NCBI GenBank assembly: GCA_022225965.2 | Contig: JAKJXP020000008.1 | Location: 248,001 to 312,000 of the forward strand | DNA length: 64,000 nt | Reading direction: 5' to 3' | Origin: Diatrype stigma | Lineage: Eukaryota > Ascomycota > Sordariomycetes > Xylariales > Diatrypaceae | In this document: piece after piece, positions 45,286 through 57,201 of the stretch | Layout: each line of letters opens with the position of its first letter | How positions within the stretch are numbered: the first letter of the stretch is position 1 | Position numbers and translations under genes: made by a program | The notes under the pieces: generated by a model | What the model saw: only the letters and a program-made list of their open reading frames with translations | Told to the model about the DNA's origin: nothing | Databases searched by the model: none

Positions 45286-47078
45286 ATGGAGTCTATGAAG
45301 AAAGACAGCCACAGCATTCTTGGTAAGTACTCTCTTTATTTCACTTCTGTAGTTAGGTGGCCGGTTGCTGTCTTTCCCGCCTGGTCTGGTCCGAGATATG
45401 GGTGCCGATTGACTGGCCGAGTCCAACTTCAGAGGGGTCCGTTCTTACTCGCTATGGACCTTTTATCCTGCAAGATGGCCTATGGGCTTGCACCTCAAGA
45501 GACAGAAGCCCCCCTCGATATGGGGAATCACCTGGAACGCTTAGGGGTTATAATCGGGTCCGGTTCTTTCCAGGAACAACCAGCCGGGGATGGCATCATG
45601 ATAGCCGGGAGACAGCCGGGACATCGGTGCCTTAGAGCCATTCCAGTCTGCCACGATGCCCGGTGAACCAAAACACCCAGGAGATGGATGAACCGTAGCC
45701 CCAGGCAGCTAAGTAAAGCTCAGGCAGTCAACTATCTTTCTCTACAGATAAATAGACATGGCAGCCCACGGAACAGGCAGAACGGCACCACGAATACCTT
45801 CTGGATATGCACGCATACAGCTCATAGGCCACCAATTTCTACCAGCTGTGTAACTAGCCCTCGACACCATGGCCTCCCAGCAGGAAGATAACGTCCAACA
45901 GGCCTGCGGCTCCTCCGATCCTGGGGGCGTTGCAGCCAAGACCCAGACTCTCAAGCTTTCACCATCACCAGCCCCTGATGCCGGATTCGACAAAAACGAA
46001 GACGAAGGAGGGGAAGCTCAGCAGCCGCGACCCGGGCCCGTTCCGGCGCGCCCCGAATCATCTCCACTCCGCCGCCGCCGCCACCCGGGCGCGTTCGCCA
46101 CCCCAGAGGAGGTCCAGGCAGCCGAGGAGGCCGCGGATGAGCAGTTTGACCAGTACAAGCCGCAGAGAGCTAACCATGTGGAATCTATTCTAGACCGTCA
46201 GAACCGCGCCATCGCGGCCGTGCTGACCCGCTTCCGCGAGATGGTCAAAGCGGTCACGGAGCCTCTGCCCAAGCAGGGGGCCATCCTCGAGGCGGCCAGG
46301 TTGAATGTGTTGGAGATGGATACGCAGACGGCCGCTTTTGTGAGTAGACCGAATCCCTCTTCTCTTCTCCTCTCCTCTCTCCTCCCCGCCTGCCCACTGT
46401 TTGCGCAGACAAGCGGCCATTTCCGATTGCCTACATCGGTTCATCGTTGCTTCAAATCACCATCACGGTGTAGGAGAGCTTTCTAGGCAAACACAAACTG
46501 GTGATTATACTCACTACCACGACACTTGAACCTCAAGCTTTACCGCGTTCTACACATATCACCAACTATATAGATTAACTGCCTTCCAAATCAACACTTC
46601 CTATATGACCCCATCTATCTACCACATCACGTCCACACGCGACCCTATCCCCAGACAACCCGTCAGCCTATCATCCACTCACCGTAGCTACTTGCTCGCT
46701 CAACACTTCGCCCCTGTGTCACGCGCCCCACCAACTACCCATTGCTTCCCTCTTCCCTTTTACTAACCACATGTACTGTGAATATAGATCAAGGAGGTCA
46801 AAGACCTCTACATCCTGAACCGAGAGATCAAGATCCTCTGGATGCAGGGCCCGCTGGACAAGCCCGGCGGCGACCATGCCCAGGCCGCCAGCATTGCTGA
46901 GAAGATCGTGAGGGTCAACGACCTGTACACCAAGGTGCAGGACATGATCGTCAAGCAGCACGTCCAGGAGATGAAAGCCCAGGCCGAAGCAGCTGCGGTG
47001 GCGGGGTCGTCTGCTGATGACGGTGGCGATGGCAAGAAGCCGGCTGGAGGGGATGAGGCGATGGATGAGACCAAGTAG
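45286..47078 (+). CDS. MED22: Mediator subunit 22 (Srb6/Med22)
   Basis: Preferred model: exons 45286-45322, 46194-46339 and 46788-47078 give 157 residues. The second intron (448 nt) has branch TACTAAC. The first is long (871 nt) but has a GTAAGT donor and a GCTAAC branch 19 nt before the TTCTAG acceptor; splicing gives SHSIL-DRQNRAIAAVLTRFREM. The body LDRQNRAIAAVLTRF, NVLEMDTQTAAFIKEVKDLYILNREIKILWMQGPLDKP matches the Med22 helical pattern, and 157 residues suits fungal Med22. It would sit in the Mediator head module in the nucleus. Alternative: a start at 45869 reading straight through to 46339, giving 253 residues with a disordered, Pro/Arg/Glu-rich N-terminus. Both could occur as alternative first exons. 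Confidence 0.72.
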
Positions 47079-47593
47079 ATCACGGTCGCGGAGTGTGGAG
47101 GGGGCGGGAAAGGCTACTGGATTTCACGGCATGGTATATGCAGGTGGTTTGGTCGTATTAGCGGATGCGGCGTTAGCGGCGTTTGAGGGGAAAAGGGGAA
47201 AGAGATCCTGTAGCAGTTTGACATGTTTATCAGGCACATGGATAGGCATAGGAGGCAGGCGTTTCACGGGTCTCTGATACAATAGATGGCTGGAGTTTTT
47301 CCATGAAGTCAATTAGATTTCTCCCATCAATCAGTAGGTCTTGCATGTTTTTGATCAGCCCTGGACTCGACTAGACTGCATTTGCAATGCACGATACAAC
47401 GTAATTAGCGGCCTATTGCCGCCTTGCGTTTGCATAACTGATGTAGTTACGCCTATCTGATTACAGTAAAGCCGATCGAAGCGCCAAATATGCGGCAGAT
47501 ATGAGCCAGTCACCAGGTATATTGTATGATCACATCTGATCTGATATGCCATCTTCCCACTTTCGTATAACATAAGTACAGTGATAGTACAGC
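47079..47593. other. Convergent intergenic region
   Basis: 3' regions of MED22 and PUS1. No gene is seen. Confidence 0.4.
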
Positions 47594-49862
47594 TCAGGCT
47601 CCACCATACCCGTCCTCCGGGTCCTCGCCCTCGTTGCCAAGCTCCTCCTCGAGCTCTTTGGGCACGGCCTCAGCCCCGGCCTGGGGACCGTCCTTCTGGT
47701 GCACCGCGTCGATGCCGTGCGCCGTCACCCAGAGGAAGTAGTCCGACTTGAAGCCATCGATCTGGTGGAAGAACGTGTGGAACCTGCAACGATTTGCGTG
47801 TTAGTATTCAGTTTTACTGGGCCATTGTGAACGCAACATATATATAAGGGTTCTAAAGCTCACGAGTTCTCGCGCTCCTCGAGCTCGAAGATGCGGCGGT
47901 AGATGTGCTCGTCCTTGAAGGCGCGGATCTGGTCCTCGTAGCGGGCGTAGTCGAGGGCGTCGAGGCCGAGGCTGTCGACGGCGCGGCGGCTGTAGCTGTC
48001 GAAGACGGGGCGCTCGAGCAGCAGGCCGAGGCCGGGGGCCTTGGGGATGCTGACGCGGGCGGGGCCGTACGTGCGCGGGACGAAGGCGGCCGGGTCGAGG
48101 GCGCCGCACCGCGTCACCAGCGCCGCCATGCCCACCATCTTGCGGATCTGGTGCATCATGAACGACTGCCCGTGCACCTTGAGCGACAGCCACTGGGTGT
48201 CGTGGATCTGGATCGGCGCCGGGTCCGCCACGAACGACTTGATCAGCCGCTTCGCCGACGCGTCCCCGTGCGCCTTCTGCACCGTGTAGTTGTGGTAGTT
48301 GCGCGTCCCCAGGTACTGGTCCAGCGCCGCCTGCAGCCGCGCGATCCGCGCCGGCGACGCCCGGTACCGCCGCTTCGCCGCCATGTACGCCGCTTTGATC
48401 TGCTTCAGCGCCGCGTCGACCGGGCTGACCTTGGGCTGCTGTTGTTTTGTTGTTTCCTTCGCCGTGTCGCCGTCTTTGCGGCCCTCTGCCACCGTAGTCG
48501 CATCCGCTGGGTCCGCGGGTGCGGATGCTAGGTTTGCCGCCACGGTAGACTCGTCTCCGGCGGTTTCGGATGTCGGGGGAGCGTTGTCAGCTGCTGGTGT
48601 GGATGCGCCTTCCTTCTCCTTGGTCACATCTGAAGACTCGCTCGTGGTATTTTGTATTTGGTCTCCCGTTGTCTCCTGGCCTGCGACATCGCCGACGGCG
48701 CCAGCGCGTTTCGGTTCTTCTTGCGCGGCCACCTCCCTCTCTGACGCGTGGATGCGCTGAGCCACGATCTCGCGAACCTCGGGGTCCAAGCTGTCTAGTA
48801 TAGGCTTGATGTCGTTTTCCTCGACCTCCTGCCAGTAGTCCTTGACTTCGCCCAGCCGCTCAGCGTACTCGGCCTCGATGCCCTTCTCCTTCACCGACTC
48901 GAGCACCTTCTTTCCGAGGAAGCTCTCCGGGTGGGGCGGCAGCAGGCAGTAGCTGGGCATCAGGTACTCGTACCAGCGCGAGTCGCAGGCCTGGTAGCAG
49001 CTAAAGTTGTTGTTGGTGCGGTGAATGCCCCAGACGCGGATCTGCGGGGGCAGGGCGTCGTTGATGCGCTGGACCACGTCCTTGTCCTCGATGATGAGCT
49101 TTAGGGAGATCATGTTGCCGGCAGCGTGCACGCCCTTGTCGGTGCGGGCGCAGCGCACGAAGCTCGACTTGCGCGGGTCGTCGGCGTTGGCCTTGGAGAT
49201 GGCGTTGGCCTTCACGAGCGCGGCGAAGATGTCGCCCTCGATCGTCTTGTCCTTGTGGTTGATCTGCAGGCCGTGGTACCCCGTCCCCGAGTAGCCGATC
49301 AGCACCGCCACCTTCTTCTTCGGCCGCCGCTCCTCGGCCGCGATCTCGGCCGTCGAAAACGGGATGCTCATGTAGCTGCTCTCCTGCTCCTTCGCGTCGC
49401 CCGTCCCGTCCGTGTCGTTCACCCGCCTACGCTTCCTGTCCTGCCGCCAGTCGTCGTTGCGCTCGCGCCGGTTTTCGGGCCCGCGTCTGCTTCCTAGTCA
49501 GCTGTTCGCATCGGCCGATGATCCTCGATGCCAATGGGAGAAGAGGCTTGTGGGGCTGGTTCGTGGAGCAGAACTCGTGTTACTCACTCTTTCCTCTTGC
49601 GGTCTTGGTCTTGGCCCTTCCCGCCTCCTCTACCTCCTCTGCCCCCCTTGTCGCCACGGCCCCGGCGGCCACGGTTGGAACCGGATTGGCGGTCTCGGTT
49701 CTTGTCCCGGTCGTTGGACCCCGCATCATTTGAAGTAGCTTTGTTAAGAGACTCGGTGTTCGACGGGGGGAGATCGAAGGAGGATGAGTTCTTGTCGTTG
49801 TTGGAAGAGGTGGGGGCCGCGTTCCCGCCCGAATGCTCGCGTGTCTCGTTTTCTGAAGCCAT
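47594..49862 (-). CDS. PUS1: tRNA pseudouridine synthase Pus1 (TruA family)
   Basis: Three exons, 49862-49588, 49486-47864 and 47783-47594, give 695 residues; all phases agree and the last intron has a TACTAAC branch. The TruA core is KVAVLIGYSGTGYHGLQIN, FVRCARTDKGVHAAGN with catalytic Asp208, NFSCYQACDSRWYEYLMPSYCL, and the late NYHNYTVQKAHG, FMMHQIRKMVGMA and PKAPGLGLLLERPVF motifs. It isomerises uridines in tRNAs and some snRNA/mRNA sites, mainly in the nucleus. An acidic, Thr/Ala-rich insertion of about 110 residues splits the core, as in other filamentous fungi. The N-terminus (residues 1-112) carries an RGG-rich, basic extension likely to bind RNA or direct nuclear import. The first junction has two nearby acceptors (AAG and CAG) differing by six bases in phase; CAG is used here. 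Confidence 0.92.
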
Positions 49863-50553
49863 CTTGAGAGCTGCAGGTAAAGTCGCATTAGGAACTCTCC
49901 AGTTTGCGACTGGGGAAACGCAGAACTACAGAATGGCCGTTGCGTTGGAGTGGAAGCTTCAATTGGGGAAGTTTTGCTTATCGATAAGTACAATGAGTAG
50001 CACTTCCTACCAGGTGTAAATAAATATTCTTCTAACAATATAACTTCATGCACATATCCTATCTAGACATGTATCTACCCGAGCTTCTACCCAGGCAGCT
50101 GCCAGGGGCGCTTCAGGTTTTATAAGACACGACTTTCCACATTCAATTCTCTACACCCTTGGTCCTTCCTGGGTGACCAATTCATATCCAGCAGGCAGTC
50201 AATACGTACCGCGAGCTTGAGGCATGAGTCTGTCCTTGTATATAAGCATTACGGATAAGCCTCGCAAGTTTACAACTATTGACAGTCAAGTCTCTTCCCC
50301 ACTGCGACCTGACTTCATCTCTATGTAACTACTAAGTGACCTATGGCTTCATCTCACTCAGTAGGTACAAGTTCCTAGGCCGGATCGTCTGACCTTGATG
50401 GGGCTGTATTCGGCACTCAGCTGAATCCTTCGGGATTCTCCGGATTCGTATGGAACTTTCCGTTGATTCTGATCCACAGCAGATTATATAAAGCCGCGGA
50501 AGTACGTAGAAGTTCGCATATCAAATATAATCGCTTTTTGGTATACTCTAAAG
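49863..50553. other. Divergent promoter region (PUS1 / lipase)
   Basis: 690 bp between divergent starts. No gene is seen. Confidence 0.4.
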
Positions 50554-51677
50554 ATGGCTTGGTCCCGGTATCTCTCCTTATCCGTAGCTCTTCTAGCCAC
50601 TCTATGGGCTTTGAAGGGAGCACCCGGTGGAGTGGACGAAGGCAGTCTGTTGTTGCCGAGTGGTTCTGATCCCGAGTATTCGGTAGATCTGTCGCCGCTC
50701 GACCAAGCCATTTCATGTCCGACATATGTGGAGGGGCCAAAGGGGGTTGTGTTGCTCGTGCACGGAACCGGTGTGACGTGAGTGTCACGTTGTGTCAATC
50801 ACTGATTGCATCTTCAGCTGACGATATTGGTCTCTTCAGACCCCAGATGAACTGGGATCATACCGTACTCCCTCCTCTCATCGAGCATAGGTTCCAGCCT
50901 TGTTACGTTGCAGTTCCCCAGAGGTTGCTACTTGACGGCCAGCGTAGTGCGGAGTTTGTTAGCTATGCTATCAAGAAGGTTGCTAACGATTATCCGTCAT
51001 CTGGCGGGGTCTCAATCATATCCTGGTCCGCCGGTGCTCTCGTCACGCAATGGACTTTGACCTTCTACCCCGAGACCCGCGCTGTCGTTAAACAGCACAT
51101 TGCGTTGGGACCGTCATATCGCGGGTCGTGGATGATGGCCCCTCTGTTTTACCTGAACCGGTACTCCGAGTCCGTCGTCCAGCAGCTGCCGTGGTCCAGC
51201 TTCTTGACTGCACTGCGAAACTTCGGCGGCACCCGAGCAATCGTGCCCACCACCAACATCGGGTCTAGCACGGATCAGGTCGTGCAGCCCGGCTTCCTCG
51301 GCGAGTGGCTGGGAGGCTACCACGACGCTTGGAGGCTGAGCGGTCCGCTGGCGAGTAACATTGACCTTTTCAAAGTCTGTCTTCCGAGTGCTCTTAGCAA
51401 AGGCAGTCTACCGCGCTTCTTCACTCACGAGTCATTGTTGTGGGAGGCGGCTAGCCACAGGCTCATCTTCGATGCACTAAAAAACAGCGAGACATTTGTT
51501 GGAAACGCCAATGCGATCAAGTCCGGTGACTGCGGGAGCAGGCTTGCGCCTGGCCTCAAGGCGGAATGGGAAGAGGAGCACGCAGGTATCTTACCGGAGC
51601 TTTTCAAGTACGCGCAGACATTGGAACTAGACGGCTGGCCCGAGGTACCGTTGCGCGATTACGCAACTCGTACATGA
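50554..51677 (+). CDS. Secreted CALB-like lipase
   Basis: Two exons, 50554-50777 and 50840-51677, with a 62-nt intron (branch CTGAC), give 353 residues. Residues 1-22 look like a signal peptide. The fold matches Candida antarctica lipase B: VVLLVHGTGVTPQMNW oxyanion loop region, nucleophile Ser138 in SWSAG (the CALB TWSQG position), Asp220 in SSTDQVVQP (CALB ATDEIVQP) and His271 in FTHESL. All three triad residues are present, so an active extracellular triacylglycerol lipase or esterase is likely. The divergent neighbour PUS1 has no functional link. Confidence 0.88.
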
Positions 51678-51759
51678 TATAGACAGACAATGAGACGTGT
51701 TTAAGCTGTTCTATCGTGGGTATTCCTCAACCACCCGGAACCTCGAATACCACGCAAAC

Positions 51760-53901
51760 TCAGACAAGCTTGACACGGCGAAGACCTAATGTGGGCAATA
51801 CTCGCGAGTAATTGCCACTAAATCCGAAAGTCTCCCAACCCTCACCTTTTCCCGAATCTGAGGCTCTCGCGATTTTACCCCATTGCGATTCTGAAGGCTT
51901 ATGCTTGCAGCCGAACTCATCAATGATACATTGTGCTTCGTTCCTCATCATCCCATGTATATACGCGTCTCCAACAAATTCATGATATTCTGTATCCGAA
52001 TTCTGCGATATGCCGTTCCCTTCCTTTCCCTTTGGGTTCCTGAAACGATCGCCCGGTGACGGGCTCCAGGGACGGATAACCACACCAAGGCTATATCCGG
52101 GCAAGATGGCAACCTCATCGTGAATATTGGCAAAGCACGTAACAATGCAAAAATAGCCGTGCTTGGTGATTGCAAAGCGGTACTGGTCAGCAACATTAGA
52201 AGCACGAAAGCAGGGTTCTAGTATGGGAGGCCTGCATTCACCCTTCCACTCGTCTGGGCTGCCGCTGTTCATCCATAGAATCCAATCATCCCAGTTTTCC
52301 TGCACGTAGCTCGAGTCCACAATATTCCCCTCTGCATCTCGACCAAGCATGAATGTCAATTTATATGCATCGTAAACGGACTCATTGTTCAGGTACGTCT
52401 GCGAGTCAAGTGTTTTTAGATGCTGGAGGTCCTCGTCGATGATTTGAGGATAGACACTCGTGCTGGGATCTTCTCTGTCTGCGGACACCTCATCGTAAAC
52501 CTTGCTCAAGTACACGATCTCGTCGGACATTGTGCACTTGATACTCACGTAACTCTGGAGAAGCTGCTTTTGGGAGCCCTTGAAGCTCTTGATCTCTTGC
52601 GGTATTGAAAACTTCCGCCTGTGCGATTTGGGGAGCTGATGGACAGTCCCGACAAAATCCGCCCGTGGCATCCCCAACCCCGGGATCCCACCACCTGGCA
52701 TCCATAGGGGGTGTTCCCGTATTGGAAACTCGCGGTCGCCACATTCTCGATAGTCGGGAGCCCAAGAAGGGAGTACGCTTCCAGGTTCGTGCCGCGATCT
52801 CCCCGCCGCTTCCAGGAATTCAAGCCAGCCGTGGCGCAAGCATTTCTGAGCGACTTCCAGGTAGATTATCTGCCAAGGTACGCGGTAGTCCACCTCGACC
52901 CAGTCATTTGCGTCGGTCGCGAGGTTCTTCAGAGCGAAGATCTTGTCACGAGGATCTGTTGCACCGAACCTTCGGGCGCTCGCCAGCGTTTGTAGTAGGT
53001 AGATGTTCTTGCGACTCACACCATATATATCATTGTGTAAGCGACCCCTGAACTTCTGGATCTCGAGGAGGGCGCTCAGGTTGTGAAAGACCGTGCCGAG
53101 CATGTCATGTATGTACCGTGGGTAGCCCCCTGCCTGCCTCGGGTGCATGACCCAGGCCAATGAGAAGAGCTGGTCCCACGCGATACAATCTCCCCCACAG
53201 AACACTCTCGTGTCGAGACACAGCACCGCCTCTTGCTGAACCCACACCCGATTGAACCACGGTCGCTGGAGGAATCGCAGTATGGCGAAAGCGCATTCCT
53301 TGAACGATTCTGTCTGGTCAGGTTCGTCGAAAAAATAAGTCTTGCTCTGGAAGGCAGACTCCATAAGAACATCACCCGGCGCTTCGACTACAGCCATGTA
53401 CTCTTTCACGAGCGCCGCATGATCTAATGTACGAGCATAGTCCATCGCGACCTTGCTATGTGCATCGGGGGGACCAAGCCAAACGAGGACATTCTTGGCG
53501 CGGCGATATACCTCACCCATCATGGACACCTGCGCGCTGCGTTCGTCAACGTTCGACTGGTCGATGCATATCGCATCGATCCAGACCATCCGTTGGCGAT
53601 CCGGGTAGCGTATGCCATTCAGCATATCGAAGACGCTCCTCTGTACTTTCATGCCGACGCCGTTGCAGGCGATCGTCGGCGGGTGCTCGGGGGAGCCCCA
53701 TGTGTAAGAGGTGGCCTCATAATCTTGCACAGCTTCGCCCCTCCCGAGATCTGTAGGCACGAGCTCGCACTCGATGGGTTGCCCTGGCCGTCCCGCTCCG
53801 AGTCTAAGTAAGCGCAATGGCAGCTCGCCCTCTAACGGTTGGTAGAGAAGCGAGTTCACGTCGGCATTCCAGGTTTCCATTCTCTTGGACTTTGAGGGCA
53901 A
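51760..53901 (-). CDS. HET-domain (heterokaryon incompatibility) protein
   Basis: A single exon of 713 residues; a second Met at residue 8 (53880) is an alternative start. The HET domain starts at about residue 61: YEATSYTWGSPEHPPTI, then RQRMVWIDAICIDQSNVDERSAQVSMMGEVYRRAKNVLVWLG, the three blocks that define the family, followed by RPWFNRVWVQQEAVL. The C-terminal half has the usual hypervariable, domain-poor part with a late GDAYIHGMM segment. HET proteins trigger cell death on recognition of non-self in fungi; most family members are of unknown specificity. There is no NACHT or repeat domain. The convergent lipase ends 82 bp away. Confidence 0.9.
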   Translation of the reverse strand: MPSKSKRMETWNADVNSLLYQPLEGELPLRLLRLGAGRPGQPIECELVPTDLGRGEAVQDYEATSYTWGSPEHPPTIACNGVGMKVQRSVFDMLNGIRYPDRQRMVWIDAICIDQSNVDERSAQVSMMGEVYRRAKNVLVWLGPPDAHSKVAMDYARTLDHAALVKEYMAVVEAPGDVLMESAFQSKTYFFDEPDQTESFKECAFAILRFLQRPWFNRVWVQQEAVLCLDTRVFCGGDCIAWDQLFSLAWVMHPRQAGGYPRYIHDMLGTVFHNLSALLEIQKFRGRLHNDIYGVSRKNIYLLQTLASARRFGATDPRDKIFALKNLATDANDWVEVDYRVPWQIIYLEVAQKCLRHGWLEFLEAAGRSRHEPGSVLPSWAPDYRECGDREFPIREHPLWMPGGGIPGLGMPRADFVGTVHQLPKSHRRKFSIPQEIKSFKGSQKQLLQSYVSIKCTMSDEIVYLSKVYDEVSADREDPSTSVYPQIIDEDLQHLKTLDSQTYLNNESVYDAYKLTFMLGRDAEGNIVDSSYVQENWDDWILWMNSGSPDEWKGECRPPILEPCFRASNVADQYRFAITKHGYFCIVTCFANIHDEVAILPGYSLGVVIRPWSPSPGDRFRNPKGKEGNGISQNSDTEYHEFVGDAYIHGMMRNEAQCIIDEFGCKHKPSESQWGKIARASDSGKGEGWETFGFSGNYSRVLPTLGLRRVKLV

Positions 53902-55408
53902 TGTGATGTGGGTTGTGATGAGGTTAGTAGAGGCATTGAGGGGAATTGGATTATGGACGGACTGTAATATAAGGTCTGGCTCAGTAGCTAGGGCCGCTCA
54001 TAAATTGGATGCCTACCTTTCCTTACTCGATTATGGCCTCCGCGTTTCAGATGAAGCAGTGATACACCATCCTGGGAGCTGGAGATAAGATCTCTATTTG
54101 CGTCAGATGTGCCAGTCCGGCAGCCAAGCGATGTGACGTGCATACTACATGCTATGTAAATAGCCGCAGTACATATCAATCAAGGAAGCGGTGCAGGACC
54201 CTGCCAGCTAATTGTTCAGCTGAACCCTTTTGCGCCTTTCCAGGACGATCCCTAATCATTGAGTGGATAACACCTTCTCGCTTGTTATGCATAGTATTTT
54301 CTTACTTGTGCCAGGGGTCGCGCTATTGCAGAAGGGAAATGTCAACTGGTACCTCCTGAAACCCATACCAAGCCCCTCATTGAGGAAATACATGCGATTT
54401 TGTTCAGGTGATCGTTGAGTGGTGATAGGGTCGTGGGAATCTTGGTTATGCGTCTGCTTTGCGCACATCTGTGTAGAGGAAGACGTACTGGTTCAGCGGA
54501 ATGGGTGCCTTGATCAGGGGAAACCCTGCACTTACTTGATACAGTAGGCAGTCACCTAGCCGGAACGTTTCCCAATAACGCAAGGATCATAGCTCTATAG
54601 CGGCGGTATAAATGGGGAGGGGGTGGCTGGTGAGCTGGTTCACCCACAACATCTTGCGATGATACTTGATGGCAGCATCAAAGTGGCAGATAACTGGTGT
54701 TGGCTTGTGGCTGTCTCTACTCATCGAACGTTTGATCTAGCATTTCTTGTTTCAATGTCCAAATATCCTCGCAGTGATGGTTATTGGCTACTGCTCTCGA
54801 GACCGGGTACAGAATCCGGAGAGTCAGAGACTCTCACCAGCAGTAGGTATCCCTACGAATCTAAGGCAACTGAGAATGGCGAACTTTCGTGCTTTCATTC
54901 GAGTACCGGAGTCTTGAATAATATTCGTCAAACAACCAAGTACGCTTTGAAGAATTGCGGAATGCGGATTTCCAATTCTTCATCGCAGTGGAGTTTCTCG
55001 TCAAATCTAACTTGACACCCACCCAATCATTATCTCGCAATATGGACCCAGTTGCTATTTACAGAACACATTCAACTAGCCAAAATAGCTAACGCACTCT
55101 AGTTAAATCATGAAGATCAGACAAGGGCCCGGGGAGCTTCCACTCGGCTATTATAACCTTTGGAAAAGATACCTAGCAGTTGAGTAGATTGCAGCGGCGG
55201 CCGCGTCTCAGAGTTGACCTGTAGCTATGAGGCACAGTAACTATGTGCTCCAGAGTTATCAACTTAGTCATGCTCAAGGAGAACGACAGCTGATCTTTCT
55301 CTCTTTCTTTCTGTTTTCTCTGTTTATTTTGTTTTTCCTGTTTACTTTTCATCTGTTGCACGTGCTGTACATAGTTGCTCACTCTCCTGGAGCACAGAGC
55401 ATGCGAAC
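53902..55408. other. Intergenic, no supported gene
   Basis: 1.5 kb between divergent genes. A T/C-rich stretch (about 55290-55345) precedes the ATG at 55409 and is probably its promoter or leader. A 130-codon frame at 54623-55015 has no support. Confidence 0.4.
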
Positions 55409-57201
55409 ATGAAATACTTGGCTCTCCTCCTCACGATATCGTCGAGCGCGATATGCGGCTCGATACGTGGTCAGTCCCTGCCGCGGACGCACTCTCAAGC
55501 CTTGAGCACCAGGCAAGATGAGGCGCCCAAGCCTCTCGACTTGGTTCACGATAGCGCCGGCTACTTCCTCTCGGTCACCATCGGGTCACAGACAATGTCG
55601 TTGCGGCTACGCAGTGACACCTTCTACAGCTGGGTAGCTGCGTCTGATTCAGCGACATGCTCTAATGGAGGTTGTCATTATGGCAGCTGTAAGTTCATGC
55701 ACCCTACCACTCACGTAAAGGTCGTGACTCACCAGTGCCGTAAATAGTCAGCACCGACAAGTCAGACACCTATGCAAATTCCACAAACATGACCGACTTC
55801 TCGACTGTTGCCGTCTCGGGAACCAGCGGCATCTGGATTACCGATATCTTGAATGTCGGCAACCTCCCGGGTGTAAATATGACCATGGGCCTCACGTACG
55901 ATATGTCTGAGGCTTATGGTGTCTTGGGGCTGCAATACAAAGGCCCCACGGATTACTCAGCCGTCTGGAGTCTGATGAGTGAGATGGTATCACAAGATGC
56001 AATGGTCACCCAAGCCTACAGCCTCGCATGCGGCAGCACGGACGACACAACCGGGAGCATCCTGTTTAGTGCGATCGATACCGAAAAGTATGTCGGTGAC
56101 CTAATGAGCCTCGACGCTTATTATGTCTCCACCAACGACTACCGTACTGTGGTCACCCTCGCCTCCGTGAAGGCAAACAGCTCGAGTGGTATGGACGACC
56201 TAGCAGACGGCCTTCCGGTTTCAATCGGTGTATGGATAGGAAGACAGGGGATGGTAGTCCCTCCCGAGGTGGCCTTCGCCATGTGGGCCGTTGTTGGTGC
56301 GGTTTATTGGTCGAGTCTGGGTGCAGCTACCGTCCCTTGTTCGATGAGAGATAGCGAGGGCTCCTTCGTGATCGGTCTTGGTGGCGACGAGGGGCCGACG
56401 GTTTCAATACCTATGCGCAGCCTCGTCACCACGGAAACCGGTCTGGGGGGGAACTGCTTGTTCATGGTCGCCAACAACACAGACCCAGGGAATTACTATC
56501 TTGGCGAGGCTTTCCTGCAGAATGTCTACGCAGTGTTCGACCTGGCAAATGCGAAGCTAGCGCTGGCGACTCCCAGGGCCGATAGCACAACTTCCAACAT
56601 TGTCCCGTTTGCTAGTGCATCGGCACCCATACCCTCGACAGTGTCTGTCGCGAGCCAGCTTACGCGCCCAGTCACCGAGACCCCCACCGTGTCCGAGTTG
56701 CCGGCCGCTACAGCGACAAAGTCGTATTCCGCAGCAGCAGGATTCCTGACATCGGCGGCCACCACAGCCGCTAGTAGCACGCCAGCCAGCGATGGGAGCA
56801 GCGCAAACCACAATACAGCTGTTGGTGTTGGTGTTGGAGTTGGCGTGGGTGTCGCCGCGCTCGCAGCCATCGGTGCCGCATTCTTCTTCATACGACGACA
56901 GAAGTCCCAGAAAGCTGCGGCAGCAGCAGCAGCAGAGTCTGAACCAGACAAGGGTACGGCTCTGATGGCTCCCCCGGTCGGCTTCGCAGCCTCTGAGCCC
57001 CCCAAATCTCAGTACCAGGCGGAGTTGGAAAGCCCGCACGTGGCATACGAGCTGCCGCCAGATGCAGTGCCTGCCGAACTGAATGGTGGCGTGGCTTTTC
57101 AACAATCTCAAAATCACTACTTCGAGCTTCCTACACCGAGTGATTTGGCTTATTCCCCGGATGCTCCCTCTCACGCCGCTGCGTGGGCGAGAAAAGACTA
57201 G
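55409..57201 (+). CDS. Membrane-anchored pepsin-fold protein lacking catalytic Asp motifs
   Basis: Two exons, 55409-55688 and 55748-57201, with a 59-nt intron, give 577 residues. Residues 1-17 are a signal peptide. The A1 peptidase fold is recognisable: YFLSVTIGSQTMSLRL, FSTDKSDTY, GIWITDILNVGNL, YGVLGLQYKG, GSILFSAIDTEKYVGDL and YYLGEAFLQNVYAVFDLANAKLALA. The first active-site motif is DTF (70-72) instead of DTG, and the second (about 252-261) reads SIGVWIGRQG with no DTG/DSG. The luminal part is followed by a Ser/Thr-rich stalk, a GVGVGVGV-type membrane helix (about 451-475) and a cytosolic tail of about 100 residues. It is probably a non-catalytic surface protein. Single-copy decay is unlikely because the frame and fold are intact. 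Confidence 0.85.
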
